DNA of 64,000 bases from Methylibium sp. NZG (GTDB taxonomy: Bacteria; Pseudomonadota; Gammaproteobacteria; Burkholderiales; Burkholderiaceae_C). The stretch lies in contig LGRD01000002.1 in NCBI GenBank assembly GCA_001263235.1, forward strand, positions 310,001 through 374,000. Reading direction: 5' to 3'. Every line of letters starts with the position of its first letter. Positions within the stretch are counted from its first letter, which is position 1. The notes beneath the pieces were generated by a model, which was not told the DNA's origin, searched no databases, and worked only from the letters and a program-made list of their open reading frames with translations. The position numbers were made by a program, and so were the translations under genes. Shown here in pieces: positions 33,992 through 49,877 of this stretch.

Positions 33992-35624
33992 GGGTGGCCC
34001 CGGGCGGCGAAGGCGATCGATGCGCCTTCCCTTGTGACGGCGCCTGCGACGGGCCCCCGCTTCGTGCCGAGCCAGCGTCTTGCACGCGATCCCCGCCCGC
34101 CATTGCCAGCCCGATCTGCGCCAGCGTCCACTGCGCCGCCGGCCGTGCGTCGGTGAGCCGGCCGTGGTGGATCACCGCAACGCGGTCGGCCAGCGCGAAG
34201 ATTTCTTCGAGGTCTTCCGAAATCACCAGCACCGCCGAGCCTTGCGCGCAGGCGTCGAGCAACTGCTGGTGCACGTAGGCCACCGCGCCGATGTCCAGGC
34301 CCCACGTGGGTTGGTCGGCGACGATCAACGAGGGAGGCCGGTTCGAGCCGGGGTCGCCGACCAAGGCTCGGCCGAGGATCAGCTTTTGCATGTTGCCGCC
34401 CGACAAGGATCGCGTCGGCGTCTGGAGCCCGCGCGACTCGGTGCCGCGCACGTCGAAGCGTTCGATCAGCGCCTTGGCATGCGCCTGCGCTGCGCGCCGC
34501 TTGATGAAGCCGAAGGCGTTCGAGAACGCGGGCGTCGCATAACGCTCCAGCATCGCGTTCTCCCACGCCGGCAGGTCGCCGACGACGCCGACCGCGTGGC
34601 GGTCTTCTGGGATGCGCGCCGCACCCGCCTCGACCCACGCGCGCGGCTGCGCCGGCATGGCCCGACCGAGCAACTCGACGCTACCCGCGTCCAGCGCGTG
34701 CAGCCCGAACAGCAGTTCGGCCAGCGCGCCTTGCCCGTTGCCGGCCACACCGGCAATCGCGACGATCTCGCCTGCGCAAAGATCCAGGTTCACGTCGTCG
34801 AGCAGGCGGCGGCCCTGCTTCGATGCGATCGTGGCGCCGTTCAAGCGGCACACCACGTCGCCGGCAGCGCGCGCACGGCGCGTCGGCGCATCGACGCGTC
34901 GGCCGACCATCACCTCGGCCAGGCGCGGCTTGTCGGCGTCGGCCGACGGCATCAACGCCACCAGCTTGCCGCCACGCAGCACGGCGATGCGGTGCGACAC
35001 GCGCAGCACCTCGTCGAGCTTGTGGCTGATGAAGATCACGCTCAGGCCCTGGTTGATGAGCTGCCTCAACGTGGCGAACAACGACTCGGACTCGGCCGGT
35101 GTGAGCACCGCAGTCGGCTCGTCCAGGATCAGAATGCGCGCGCCACGGACGAGCGCTTTCAGGATCTCGACGCGCTGGCGTTCGCCGACAGACAACTCGG
35201 TGATCAACGCGTCCGGATTCACACCCAGGCCGAAACGCTCGGCCGCGTCCAGCAGCTTCGCGCGAGCCAGCGCACGGCGCGAGCGCCACGACCACAGCGG
35301 CTCGGTGCCGAGCATCACGTTGTCGAGCACGCTGAGGTTGTCGGCCAGCGCAAAGTGCTGGTGCACCATGCCGATGCCGGCGGCGAGCGACGCCTTCGGG
35401 TTGCCCGGCGGCAGCGGCTGGCCGAAGACCTCGATGTGCCCGGCGTCGGCCAGGTAGTGGCCGAACAGGATCGACACCAGCGTGCTCTTGCCCGCGCCGT
35501 TCTCGCCGAGCAGCGCGAGCACCTCGCCGGGCCCGAGGTCGAGCGAGATGGCGTCATTGGCCACCAGCGCGCCGAAGCGCTTGGTGATGCCCGAGAGGCG
35601 CAGGACCGGGGGGGCCACGGTCAC
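33981..35624 (-). CDS. ABC transporter ATP-binding protein, duplicated (YufO/RbsA-like)
   Basis: The protein has 547 residues with two nucleotide-binding domains. The first has Walker A GENGAGKSTLV, signature LSVGERQRVEILKAL and Walker B ILILDEPTAVLTP. The second has a degenerate P-loop VAGVAGNGQGALAEL (no Lys), as usual for this family, and signature LSGGNMQKLILGRAL. It powers the BMP-type importer encoded by the flanking genes. The C-terminus carries a Ser/Pro/Gly-rich tail of about 25 residues that looks unstructured. Confidence 0.92.
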   Translation of the reverse strand: MTVAPPVLRLSGITKRFGALVANDAISLDLGPGEVLALLGENGAGKSTLVSILFGHYLADAGHIEVFGQPLPPGNPKASLAAGIGMVHQHFALADNLSVLDNVMLGTEPLWSWRSRRALARAKLLDAAERFGLGVNPDALITELSVGERQRVEILKALVRGARILILDEPTAVLTPAESESLFATLRQLINQGLSVIFISHKLDEVLRVSHRIAVLRGGKLVALMPSADADKPRLAEVMVGRRVDAPTRRARAAGDVVCRLNGATIASKQGRRLLDDVNLDLCAGEIVAIAGVAGNGQGALAELLFGLHALDAGSVELLGRAMPAQPRAWVEAGAARIPEDRHAVGVVGDLPAWENAMLERYATPAFSNAFGFIKRRAAQAHAKALIERFDVRGTESRGLQTPTRSLSGGNMQKLILGRALVGDPGSNRPPSLIVADQPTWGLDIGAVAYVHQQLLDACAQGSAVLVISEDLEEIFALADRVAVIHHGRLTDARPAAQWTLAQIGLAMAGGDRVQDAGSARSGGPSQAPSQGKAHRSPSPPGATRAH

Positions 35625-35691
35625 TGCGCAGGCTGCACGGTGCTGCCGGGGTCGGACAGCGCGGGCCTCACGTGGCCAGCCACTGAGCCGC

Positions 35692-36690
35692 TTACTTGGC
35701 CGTGGGCTTGGGCTGGTTGTCGTCCACCTTCACCGTGAACTGGCCGGCGAGGATCGCCTTTTCCTTGGCGCGCACCTTGGCGACGATGTCGGCGGGGATC
35801 TTGTTCTCGAAGGTGCCCAACGGCGCGAGCTCGCTGCCCTTGTGCTTCATCATCGAGTACGAGCCGTAGTCGGCGGCCTTGAACTTGCCGTCCTTGACCA
35901 TCTTGATCGCCAGGTCGATGGTGGGCTCCATGTTCCACAGCGCCGAGGCGACCACGGTGTCGGGGTATTTGTCTTGCGTGTTGATGACGTTGCCGATGGC
36001 GAGTTTGCCCCTCTCCTTGGCCGCGTCGGCCACGCCGAAGCGCTCGGCGTACATCACGTCTGCCCCCTTGTCGATCATCGCGAAGGCGGCTTCCTTGGCT
36101 TTCGGCGGGTCGAACCAGCTGTTGATGAAGGTCACCATGAACTCGGACTTGGGGTTGGTCTCTTTCGCGCCGGCCATGAAAGCGTTCATCAGGCGGTTCA
36201 CTTCAGGAATCGGGTAGCCGCCGACCATACCTATTTTGTTGCTCTTGGTCATCGCCCCGGCGATCATGCCGGTCAGGTAGGCCGGCTCCTGGATGTAGTT
36301 GTCGAACACCGCAAAGTTGGGCTCCTGCGGCTTGCCCGAGCTGCCCATCACGAAGCTGACCTTCGGGTAGTCCTTGGCGACCTTGCGCGCTGCGGCCTCG
36401 ACGGCGAACGACTCGCCGACGATGAGCTGGTGGCCCTTTTCGGCATAGCCGCGCATCACGCGCTCTTAGTCGGCGTTGGTGACGTTCTCGCTGAACACGT
36501 ATTCGATGTCACCGCGCGCGACGGCGGCCTTCAGCGCCTTGTCGATGCGGCTGACCCACTGCTGCTCCACCGGCACGGTGTAGATGGCGGCGACCTTGAT
36601 CTTGGTCTGGGCAACGGCAGACAGGCTGAAGCTGGCCAGCGCGGCGGCGGCGACGGCCGCAGCGAGGGATTGACGACGAGAGAAGGACAT
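35692..36690 (-). pseudogene. BMP-family nucleoside/base-binding protein gene with in-frame TAA stop
   Basis: The gene starts at ATG 36690 with a good Shine-Dalgarno (AAGGAG) and a signal peptide (MSFSRRQSLAAAVAAAALAS, then SLSAVAQ). It reads KIKVAAIYTVPVEQQW and SENVTNAD, then meets TAA at 36468-36466. The same frame resumes at once with ERVMRGYAEKGHQLIVGES and continues to the normal end (KVDDNQPKPTAK). Nothing is missing or shifted. The homologous family has a Tyr-like residue here, so one base change (TAC or TAT to TAA) explains it. The product would be cut to about 74 residues, which would disable the importer unless there is readthrough or a sequencing error. Confidence 0.85.
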
Positions 36691-36752
36691 GAGGTCTCCT
36701 TGTTGTGGGAAGTGACGACGAAATGAGCAGCAAGCTGCGTGCCGGGTCTTGG

Positions 36753-36847
36753 CTCCCTCGCCCCTCTGGGGAGAGGGTTGGGGTGAGGGGCCGCGCGTGG
36801 CATCCACCGCGACCCCCACCCCAGCCCTCCCCCAGCGGGGGAGGGAG
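36753..36847. repeat. Palindromic intergenic repeat (GGGGAGAGGG family), copy 1
   Basis: The left arm CTCCCTCGCCCCTCTGGGG with GAGAGGGTTGGGGTGAGGGG is answered by a right arm CCCCCACCCCAGCCCTCCCCC and GGGGGAGGGAG. It fills the gap between the ureidopropionase gene and the binding-protein gene. Related copies lie at 38148, 39768 and 47140. Confidence 0.85.
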
Positions 36848-36853
36848 AGAGAG

Positions 36854-38128
36854 TCAAACGACACCGGCCCGCTCCAGCATCGCATGCAACAACACATTGC
36901 ACCCAGCCGTGATGTGCTCGGGCTTGGCGTCCTCGATCTCGTTGTGGCTGATGCCGTTCTTGCACGGGATGAAGATCATGCCGGCCGGCGCCAGCTTGGC
37001 CATGTAGACGGCATCGTGGCCGGCGCCGGAGACAGCGTTCATGTGGCTGTAGCCCAAGCGCCGCGTGGCCCGCGCCACGGCGTCTACGCAATCGGCGTGG
37101 AACTGCGTCGCCGGAAAGGACGTGACCAGCTTGACGTCGATCGGCAGCCCGCTCTCGGCGCTGAGCCTGGCCGCCACGCCGCGGATGTCGGCGTCCATCG
37201 CATCGCACAGCGCTTCGCTGGCATTGCGCAGGTCGATGCTGAACTTCACATTCCCCGGAATCACGTTGCGGCTGTTCGGAAACACCTGCACCATGCCCAC
37301 AGTGCCACGGCCATGGTTCTCGCCGTTTGACTGCGGGTGGCGGTGGGCGCAGGCCACCACTTCCTGCATCAGCCGGGTGGCCACCTGCAGCGCGTCCTTG
37401 CGCAGCGCCATCGGCGTCGGGCCGGCGTGCGCTTCCATGCCGGTCACAACGCAGTCGTACCAGCGCACGCCCAGCACGCCGGTGACGACGCCGATCGTCT
37501 TGTCGTTGTCCTCCAGCACCGGGCCTTGTTCGATGTGCGTCTCGAAGTAGGCGCCGATGGGGTGGTCACCCGGTTCTTCGGTGCCCAGGTACCCGATGCG
37601 CTCCAGTTCGCCCTTGACTGTCTTGCCCTCGGTGTCGGTGGCGGCATAGGCGTGTTCGAGCGTGAAGGCTTTGGCGAATGCGCCCGAGCCCATCATCACC
37701 GGCACGAAGCGCGAGCCTTCCTCGTTGGTCCACCACGCCACCTCGATCGGCGCTTCGGTCTGGATGCCGTGGTCGTTGAGCGTGCGCACCACCTCAATGC
37801 CGGCCAGCACGCCGTAATTGCCATCGAACTTGCCGCCGGTGGGCTGGGTGTCGATGTGGCTGCCGGTGACGATGGGCGGCAACGCGTTGTTGCGGCCAGG
37901 GCGGCGCAGGAAGCCGTTGCCGATCTTGTCGATCGTCACCGTCATGCCTGCTTCACGCGCCCACTTGCTGACGAGGTCACGGCCCTGCTTGTCCAGGTCG
38001 GTCAGCGTCAGCCGGCACACACCACCCTTGGGCGTGGCACCGATCTTCGCCAGCTCCATCAGCGAGGCCCACAGCCGCGGGCCATCGATGCGCAGTTGAT
38101 CGATGTCGTGCTTCACTTTCGCGTCCAT
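36854..38128 (-). CDS. Beta-ureidopropionase / N-carbamoyl-amino-acid hydrolase (HyuC/AmaB type)
   Basis: This 424-residue M20-type zinc amidohydrolase has ligand motifs TGSHIDTQPTGGKFDGNYG and WTNEEGSRF. It also has FETHIEQGPVLE, GMEAHAGPTPM for the dimer/lid domain and CKNGISHNEIED at the C-terminus. This set is typical of allantoate amidohydrolase and beta-ureidopropionase. Next to dihydropyrimidinase and PreAT the expected reaction is N-carbamoyl-beta-alanine to beta-alanine, ammonia and CO2. Start ATG 38128. Confidence 0.9.
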   Translation of the reverse strand: MDAKVKHDIDQLRIDGPRLWASLMELAKIGATPKGGVCRLTLTDLDKQGRDLVSKWAREAGMTVTIDKIGNGFLRRPGRNNALPPIVTGSHIDTQPTGGKFDGNYGVLAGIEVVRTLNDHGIQTEAPIEVAWWTNEEGSRFVPVMMGSGAFAKAFTLEHAYAATDTEGKTVKGELERIGYLGTEEPGDHPIGAYFETHIEQGPVLEDNDKTIGVVTGVLGVRWYDCVVTGMEAHAGPTPMALRKDALQVATRLMQEVVACAHRHPQSNGENHGRGTVGMVQVFPNSRNVIPGNVKFSIDLRNASEALCDAMDADIRGVAARLSAESGLPIDVKLVTSFPATQFHADCVDAVARATRRLGYSHMNAVSGAGHDAVYMAKLAPAGMIFIPCKNGISHNEIEDAKPEHITAGCNVLLHAMLERAGVV

Positions 38129-38147
38129 CACGTTGCTCCTTGTATTG

Positions 38148-38287
38148 CTCCCTCTCCCAGGGCCACGAAGGGGCCCCTTCGTGGCCCTGGGAGAGGGTTG
38201 GGGTGAGGGCTGGGGGGACGCGACACCGCACAGCCCCGTCACCGCTCGCCCCTCACCCCAGCCCTCTCCCCAAAGGGGCGAGGGAGC
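38148..38287. repeat. Palindromic intergenic repeat, copy 2, with a 44-base perfect palindrome
   Basis: This is the same GGGGAGAGGG family. Bases 38152-38195 form a perfect inverted repeat with 22-base arms (arm core CCAGGGCCACGAAGGGG). A second related arm at 38250-38287 closes the element. It fills the gap between dihydropyrimidinase and ureidopropionase. Confidence 0.88.
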
Positions 38288-38291
38288 CAAT

Positions 38292-42634
<4,343 letters not shown>

Positions 42635-42756
42635 CGGTCAAGGTCTCCTGGGGACGTCCTGGGGAGCAGGCAATCGAGCAAGCAAATGAACTGGCAAACG
42701 AACAAGCAAGCCGCGGGCCAATCGACGCGCGTCGCGCCCGGCCGGGCCGCGATGCT

Positions 42757-42772
42757 TTTACCAAGTGGTCAG
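42757..42772. promoter_or_regulatory. RutR-type operator between preT and rutR
   Basis: TTTACCAAGTGGTCAG agrees at 12 of 14 defined positions with the E. coli RutR consensus TTGACCA-N2-TGGTCAA. It sits in the divergent intergenic region, 62 bases before the ATG of the RutR-like gene and 123 bases before preT. The left half also forms a -35-like TTTACC with a T/A-rich -10 candidate 17 bases on, so bound RutR could block transcription of its own gene. Confidence 0.75.
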
Positions 42773-42818
42773 TCTGCGGTATTTCCATTCCGGCATCAAG
42801 CCCGGCACACTGCCGTCC

Positions 42819-43499
42819 ATGAAAACACCGATGCGCGCACCGGCCCCAGCGCGCCCTGAACTGGCCCAGCGCATCCTGCAAGCCGCCAAGCCGCTGTTCG
42901 CACAGCACGGTTACGGCGGTGTGTCGATCGATCGCATCGCCGAGGCCGCGGGCATCTCCAAGCAGAACCTGCTGTACTACTTCCCGCGCAAGTTGCTGCT
43001 GTACCGCGAGGTGCTGGGCGATGTGCTCGACGTGTGGCTGTCGTACATGGACGCGATGAGCCAGCGCGAGGACGACCCCGAGGCCGCGCTGCGCGAATAC
43101 ATCGCCGGCAAGCTGCGCTTCTCGTTCGACCACCCCGACGACTCGCGCGTCTACGCCAACGAGGTGATCGCCGGTGCGCCGCACTTTGCCGACGAGATTC
43201 GCCGCCGCGTGATCCCTGCGCTGCAGGCCGACGTGAAGGTGTTCGGCCGCTGGGCCGACAAGGGCCTGTGCCGGCCGATCGACGCGCGCCACCTGATGGT
43301 GGTGCTGTGGTCGGCGACGCAGGCGTATGCCGACTTCGCGAAGCAGATCTGTTTGGTGCTGGGCAAACCGCGCCTGACGCGCGCCGACCTGGCGGTGGCC
43401 GAGGCGCAGTTGGTGGACATGGTGCTGCGCGCGGTGTTGCTGGACCCGCCGGCGGCCGAGGCCACGGCGCGGAAGGCGCTGGCGCGCAAGGCCCGCTGA
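42819..43499 (+). CDS. RutR-like TetR-family regulator of pyrimidine catabolism
   Basis: The protein has 226 residues. The N-terminal TetR helix-turn-helix is seen in GYGGVSIDRIAEAAGISKQNLLYYF. The C-terminal part (VLDVWLSYMDAM, HPDDSRVYANEVIAGAPHF, YADFAKQI) follows the RutR/YcdC ligand-binding domain. E. coli RutR responds to uracil and thymine. Here it faces the dihydropyrimidine dehydrogenase genes across a near-consensus RutR site. ATG 42819 is preferred; a GTG at 42765 lies inside that operator and would be awkward. Confidence 0.88.
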   Translation: MKTPMRAPAPARPELAQRILQAAKPLFAQHGYGGVSIDRIAEAAGISKQNLLYYFPRKLLLYREVLGDVLDVWLSYMDAMSQREDDPEAALREYIAGKLRFSFDHPDDSRVYANEVIAGAPHFADEIRRRVIPALQADVKVFGRWADKGLCRPIDARHLMVVLWSATQAYADFAKQICLVLGKPRLTRADLAVAEAQLVDMVLRAVLLDPPAAEATARKALARKAR

Positions 43500-43510
43500 C
43501 CCCGGCCTAG

Positions 43511-45945
<2,435 letters not shown>

Positions 45946-46082
45946 GCCTTTGACCGCCAGCCGGGCGGCAGGCGAACCCACCGGCCCGGAAGTTGCGTAA
46001 GTACGTCGGGCGCGTGGCGCCACCTCCCCATGCGCCCCAAAACAAATCACACTACCCCCAGACTTTTCCAGGAGTTCCCTTC

Positions 46083-47117
46083 ATGCCCCGTCGTGCCCTT
46101 TCCGTCGTCACCGCCGCTGCACTCAGTTTGGGCGCTGGCACCGCCGTCCAGGCGCAATCCAGCGTTTCTGCCTACGGCTTGATGGACATGTCTGTCGGCC
46201 AGTACCAGGCCACCGGCAGCAGCACCAAACTGTGGCGCGCTCAGAGCGGCAACATGACCACCAGCTTCCTCGGCTTCAAGGGCACGGAAGACCTGGGCGG
46301 CGGCTTGAAGGCGGTGTTCTCCTTCGAGCACTTCCTGCGCCTGGACACCGGCGAGCCCGGCCGCTTCAACGGCGACGCCTTCTGGGCGCGCAGCGCCTGG
46401 GTGGGCCTTTCGGGCGCGTTCGGCACCAGCAAGCTGGGGCGCAACACCACGCCGCTGTTCGTCTCCACCCTCATCTTCAATGCCATCGGCGACTCGTTCG
46501 GCTACTCGCCGAGCATCCGCCAGCTCTTCACGCCCAACACCGGCGCGGGCATGCTGCCGTTCTTCGGCGACACCGGCTGGAACAGCTCACTGGCCTACAA
46601 CAGCCCCAACTTCAACGGCCTGAGCCTGAACCTGATCGGCAACCTGGGCGAGGGCTCAGCCACCGCCAACGGGCGCAACATCGGCGCCAACGTGCTGTAC
46701 TTCCGCGGGCCGTTCGCGGCCACGGTGGCGGCGCAGCAGGTCAAGAACGGCGCATTCGGCGTGCCGGCCGGCTGGGCCAGCCAGGACACGGTGCAACTGG
46801 GCCTGTCGTACGACCTCAGCGTGGTCAAGCTGTTCGGCCAGTACACGCTGGCCAAGACCAAGGCCACGTTGAACACCGACACCGCCATCTACGGGCTGGG
46901 CGCGGCGGTGCCCGTGGGCGCGGGCAAGGTGCTGCTGCAGTACGGCAACGCCACCGCCGACCGCGGCGCCACCGAGGTGGTGAACAAGACGCTGACAGTC
47001 GGCTACGACTACTTCCTTTCCAAGAGCACCGACGTCTACGCCGTCATCGTCAACGACAAGGCGACCGGGCTGGACGCGGGGAACAGCGTGGCGGCAGGGC
47101 TGAGAGTGCGGTTCTGA
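46083..47117 (+). CDS. Outer-membrane porin (Gram-negative general porin family)
   Basis: The protein has 344 residues. Signal peptide MPRRALSVVTAAALSLGAG ends at AVQAQ. The mature part begins SSVSAYGLMDMSV, typical of betaproteobacterial Porin_4 proteins, and shows alternating strands such as GFKGTEDLGGGLKAVFSFE. It ends in LRVRF, the C-terminal Phe needed for outer-membrane assembly. It should be a 16-strand trimeric pore. A good Shine-Dalgarno (AGGAG) precedes ATG 46083. Substrate preference is unknown. Confidence 0.93.
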   Translation: MPRRALSVVTAAALSLGAGTAVQAQSSVSAYGLMDMSVGQYQATGSSTKLWRAQSGNMTTSFLGFKGTEDLGGGLKAVFSFEHFLRLDTGEPGRFNGDAFWARSAWVGLSGAFGTSKLGRNTTPLFVSTLIFNAIGDSFGYSPSIRQLFTPNTGAGMLPFFGDTGWNSSLAYNSPNFNGLSLNLIGNLGEGSATANGRNIGANVLYFRGPFAATVAAQQVKNGAFGVPAGWASQDTVQLGLSYDLSVVKLFGQYTLAKTKATLNTDTAIYGLGAAVPVGAGKVLLQYGNATADRGATEVVNKTLTVGYDYFLSKSTDVYAVIVNDKATGLDAGNSVAAGLRVRF

Positions 47118-47139
47118 GCGGGTTTCACGGCTGAGCACT

Positions 47140-47168
47140 GCTCCCTCGCCCCCTTGGGGAGAGGGAGC
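47140..47168. repeat. Short member of the palindromic intergenic repeat family, hairpin
   Basis: GCTCCCTCGCCCC-CTT-GGGGAGAGGGAGC is a near-perfect hairpin. It lies just after the porin and before the convergent peptidase gene, where it could act as a bidirectional terminator although no T-run follows. Confidence 0.8.
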
Positions 47169-47175
47169 AGATGCT

Positions 47176-48897
47176 TCAATCCAGGCTCACCTCGGTCCTC
47201 ACCGCCCCCGCCCGATCGGCACGCGCGGTGATCGCCAGCCGCGTGCCTTGGGGCGCTCGCACGATCCATTCGTTCACCGCGCGGTCGCCGGTGACGTCGC
47301 GGTTGGGCAGGAAGGCCTGCAGCGAGTTCTTCGGCGCGTGGCCCTCCAGCTGCGGGCCTTCAACGCGCGGCTTGCCGCTTACTAGCGAAACCGCGGCATC
47401 CCCCTCGGGCAGATGGATCTCGAACATCACCCCGCGCGTGACCTTGCGGGCCAGCGCGCGCTTGGTCACGTAGGCCGGCAGCCAGCCGCTGTTGGCCACG
47501 GCGATGCGCACGCGCCAGGTGTCGGGGCCGAGCGCACGCACCTCGGTGCGCAGCAACTCCAGCTTGGGCAACGACAACGCGATCTGCGTCATCCACGCCG
47601 GGAAGCGCGCCGCCTCGCGCTCGCGCAGGTGCGGCGGCGGGTTGCGCCAGAAGTTCATCTTGTCCCAGCCGCCGAGCTCGACCGCACCGAGCTGCGGGTG
47701 CAGAAACGGCTTCCAGTCCACGTGCGCCTGGCCGGCGCAGTGCTCGTCGCTCCACTTGAGCAGCTTGAGGTCGTCTTCGACCGGGTGCTCGCGGTACCAG
47801 TCGACCCACTTGTAGTCGGTGATGCCGGCCTCCTTGTTCGGCGACCAGATCTCGACGACCCAGAACAGCGCGCCCAGGTGTTCGTACACCCAGTCCTGCG
47901 TGCCGGTGATGACTTCCTTCGGGTGGTACTTGAACTCGTGCCAGATGCTGATGGCGGGGTAGCCGCTGAGCTTCGCACCCAGTTCGCTGAAGCGTTTGTA
48001 CGACCACAGGTCCTCCGGGATCATGTCGTCGTCGCTCTGCGTGCCCATCGGCCGCAGGATCACGCCGCTGTGCGTGTGGTAGCTGATCGCCGCGCCGATG
48101 TTGGGGTGCTTGACGATGAAGTCGACCATCGCGCGCACCTCGGGCTCGCTGGTCGGGTACGGGCCGGCGCCGACCTGCTCGTGCTCTTGTCGCCATTGCG
48201 TGGGGAAGTTGCGGTTCAGGTCGAGCCCCTCGACGTCGGGGTTCACGCGCACGGCCAGGCCGTCGTAGTGCTTCAGGCTGCCCTCGGGCATCACGCGGTA
48301 GTACTCGCCGCCGAACTCGCCGGGCTGGCGCGCCACCATCAGGCGCGGGTCGGCGGCGCACTTCTTGTAGCCACCGTGCGGGTCGGGGATGCGCATGAAC
48401 AGGATGCGGCCGTCGCCGTCCATGTCTTCGACCGTCAGGCCGTCCACCGGCGCGTCGTCGAACGGGTAGCGGCGGGTGCTGGAGCGGATGTGGCGCGGCT
48501 TGTCGGCCAGCGCCAGCTCGGCACCGTCGGGGTTCAGGCGCGGGCACAGGTAGACCGTGCGCGTGTCGAGCAGGTGGGTGATCTGGCGGCCTTCATCCGT
48601 GTTGGTGCCATGGCCGGCGACGAGCTGGTGCAGGTAGTACAGCACCGCGGTGCTGGCGGTCAGCTCGGCCGCGTGGATGTTGCCGTCGGCCCAAAACGCG
48701 GGCTTGTCTTCGGCTGCGCCGTTGGCGGTGTTCGTGACCGTCGCGACCCAGATGTCGCGGCCCTCGAAGCTCTTGCCGATGGAGGCGACCGACACGAGCG
48801 TTGGGTGCGCCTGCGCGTAGGCGAGCAGCAGTTCGGTCAGGGCGTCGTGTTTGTAGAAGGTGTCGAAGCGGGGGATGGGGGTGCGGGATGAAATCAT
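47176..48897 (-). CDS. M14 family zinc carboxypeptidase
   Basis: The protein has 573 residues. Zinc ligands are seen in DGNIHAAELTAS (His and Glu) and AISYHTHSGVILRP (His), with catalytic Glu in ALFWVVEIWSPN. The segment VEDMDGDGRILFMRI is an acidic calcium-like loop between them. No signal peptide is found, so it may be cytoplasmic or exported by another route. The C-terminal 100 residues after the catalytic domain form a beta-rich domain (GPDTWRVRIAVANSGWLP). Start ATG 48897. Confidence 0.85.
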   Translation of the reverse strand: MISSRTPIPRFDTFYKHDALTELLLAYAQAHPTLVSVASIGKSFEGRDIWVATVTNTANGAAEDKPAFWADGNIHAAELTASTAVLYYLHQLVAGHGTNTDEGRQITHLLDTRTVYLCPRLNPDGAELALADKPRHIRSSTRRYPFDDAPVDGLTVEDMDGDGRILFMRIPDPHGGYKKCAADPRLMVARQPGEFGGEYYRVMPEGSLKHYDGLAVRVNPDVEGLDLNRNFPTQWRQEHEQVGAGPYPTSEPEVRAMVDFIVKHPNIGAAISYHTHSGVILRPMGTQSDDDMIPEDLWSYKRFSELGAKLSGYPAISIWHEFKYHPKEVITGTQDWVYEHLGALFWVVEIWSPNKEAGITDYKWVDWYREHPVEDDLKLLKWSDEHCAGQAHVDWKPFLHPQLGAVELGGWDKMNFWRNPPPHLREREAARFPAWMTQIALSLPKLELLRTEVRALGPDTWRVRIAVANSGWLPAYVTKRALARKVTRGVMFEIHLPEGDAAVSLVSGKPRVEGPQLEGHAPKNSLQAFLPNRDVTGDRAVNEWIVRAPQGTRLAITARADRAGAVRTEVSLD

Positions 48898-48987
48898 GGG
48901 AGTGGTGGGCGGGGGAAATCTGTGTCGGTCGGGTGTGTCGTCGGCCGCGTCGTCAAGGCGTCATCAGGCAAGTCGTCTGGCAAGTCA

Positions 48988-49749
48988 TCACGCAGAAGCA
49001 ATCGGCGCACCGGCCACGAACACGCGCAACTCGCCCGGCGCAAACGCCGTCCAGGTTTCGTTGCGCGTGAGCGGCTCGGTGACCACGAGCGCGACGCGGT
49101 CGTCGGGCGTGGTCGCCTGTGCGAAGTCGACGCTGATGTCCTCGTCCTGCAAATGCGCCACGCTGAACGGCGCCTGGCGCACGATGTGGTGCAGCTTCGT
49201 CGAGCAATGCGCCCACAGCGCCTGGCCGTTGCTGAGCATGACGTTGAAGGTGCCGTGCTTCGCGACCACCGGAACCAGCTCGCGCAGCGTGGCGGTCAGC
49301 TCCCCGATCGGCGGCACGCTGGCGTGGGCCTTGGCCAGCTCCTGCATCAGCCAGCAGAAGGCGAGTTCGCTGTCGGTGCCGCCGACCGGGCGGAACGCGC
49401 CATGCAGGCGGGGGTGAAAGCCCTTTAGGTCGCCGTTGTGCGCAAACACCCAGTAGCGGCCCCACAGCTCGCGCACGAACGGGTGCGTGTTCTCGAGCGC
49501 CACGCGGCCTTGGGTGGCCTTGCGGATGTGGGCGACGATGTTCTCGCTGCGGACGGGATAGCGCCGCACCATCTCGGCCACCGGCGAGGTGCGTGCGCTC
49601 TGCGCATCGACGAACACGCGCGCACCGGCGCCCTCGAAGAAGGCGATGCCGAAACCGTCCTTGTGCTCTTCGGCGCGCGTGGCGAAGCCGGTGAAGCTGA
49701 ACATCACATCGATCGGCGTGTTGGCGTTCAGGCCGAGCAGCTGGCACAT
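48988..49749 (-). CDS. Class II glutamine amidotransferase domain protein (YafJ-like)
   Basis: The protein has 253 residues. It starts MCQLLGLN with the catalytic N-terminal cysteine. HIRKATQG, HPFVRELWGRYWVFAHNGDL and GGTDSELAFCWLM follow the glutaminase fold of GATase type 2. There is no synthetase domain, so it is a stand-alone YafJ/EgtC-like protein. The acceptor of the released ammonia or gamma-glutamyl hydrolase role is unknown. ATG 49749 is required to expose Cys2; the longer upstream frame is not real. Confidence 0.85.
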   Translation of the reverse strand: MCQLLGLNANTPIDVMFSFTGFATRAEEHKDGFGIAFFEGAGARVFVDAQSARTSPVAEMVRRYPVRSENIVAHIRKATQGRVALENTHPFVRELWGRYWVFAHNGDLKGFHPRLHGAFRPVGGTDSELAFCWLMQELAKAHASVPPIGELTATLRELVPVVAKHGTFNVMLSNGQALWAHCSTKLHHIVRQAPFSVAHLQDEDISVDFAQATTPDDRVALVVTEPLTRNETWTAFAPGELRVFVAGAPIASA

Positions 49750-49877
49750 GGTCAGGTTCGACCGGCAACGGGTTTCGATGGCTGACGCGGCCGGCGCCGG
49801 CCCGACGTAGCCACAACAACGGGGCCGCGCAACCCGCTTGGCGGGTGGTGACGGTAAGCCGGCACCGGGTGCACCAT

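Noticed and set aside
35692-36690. Frameshift as the cause of the split binding-protein gene
   Set aside because: Both parts are in the same frame with no missing or extra bases; a single nonsense codon explains it.
42765-42818. GTG start at 42765 for the RutR-like gene
   Set aside because: It lies inside the RutR operator and adds residues unlike the family; ATG 42819 is preferred.
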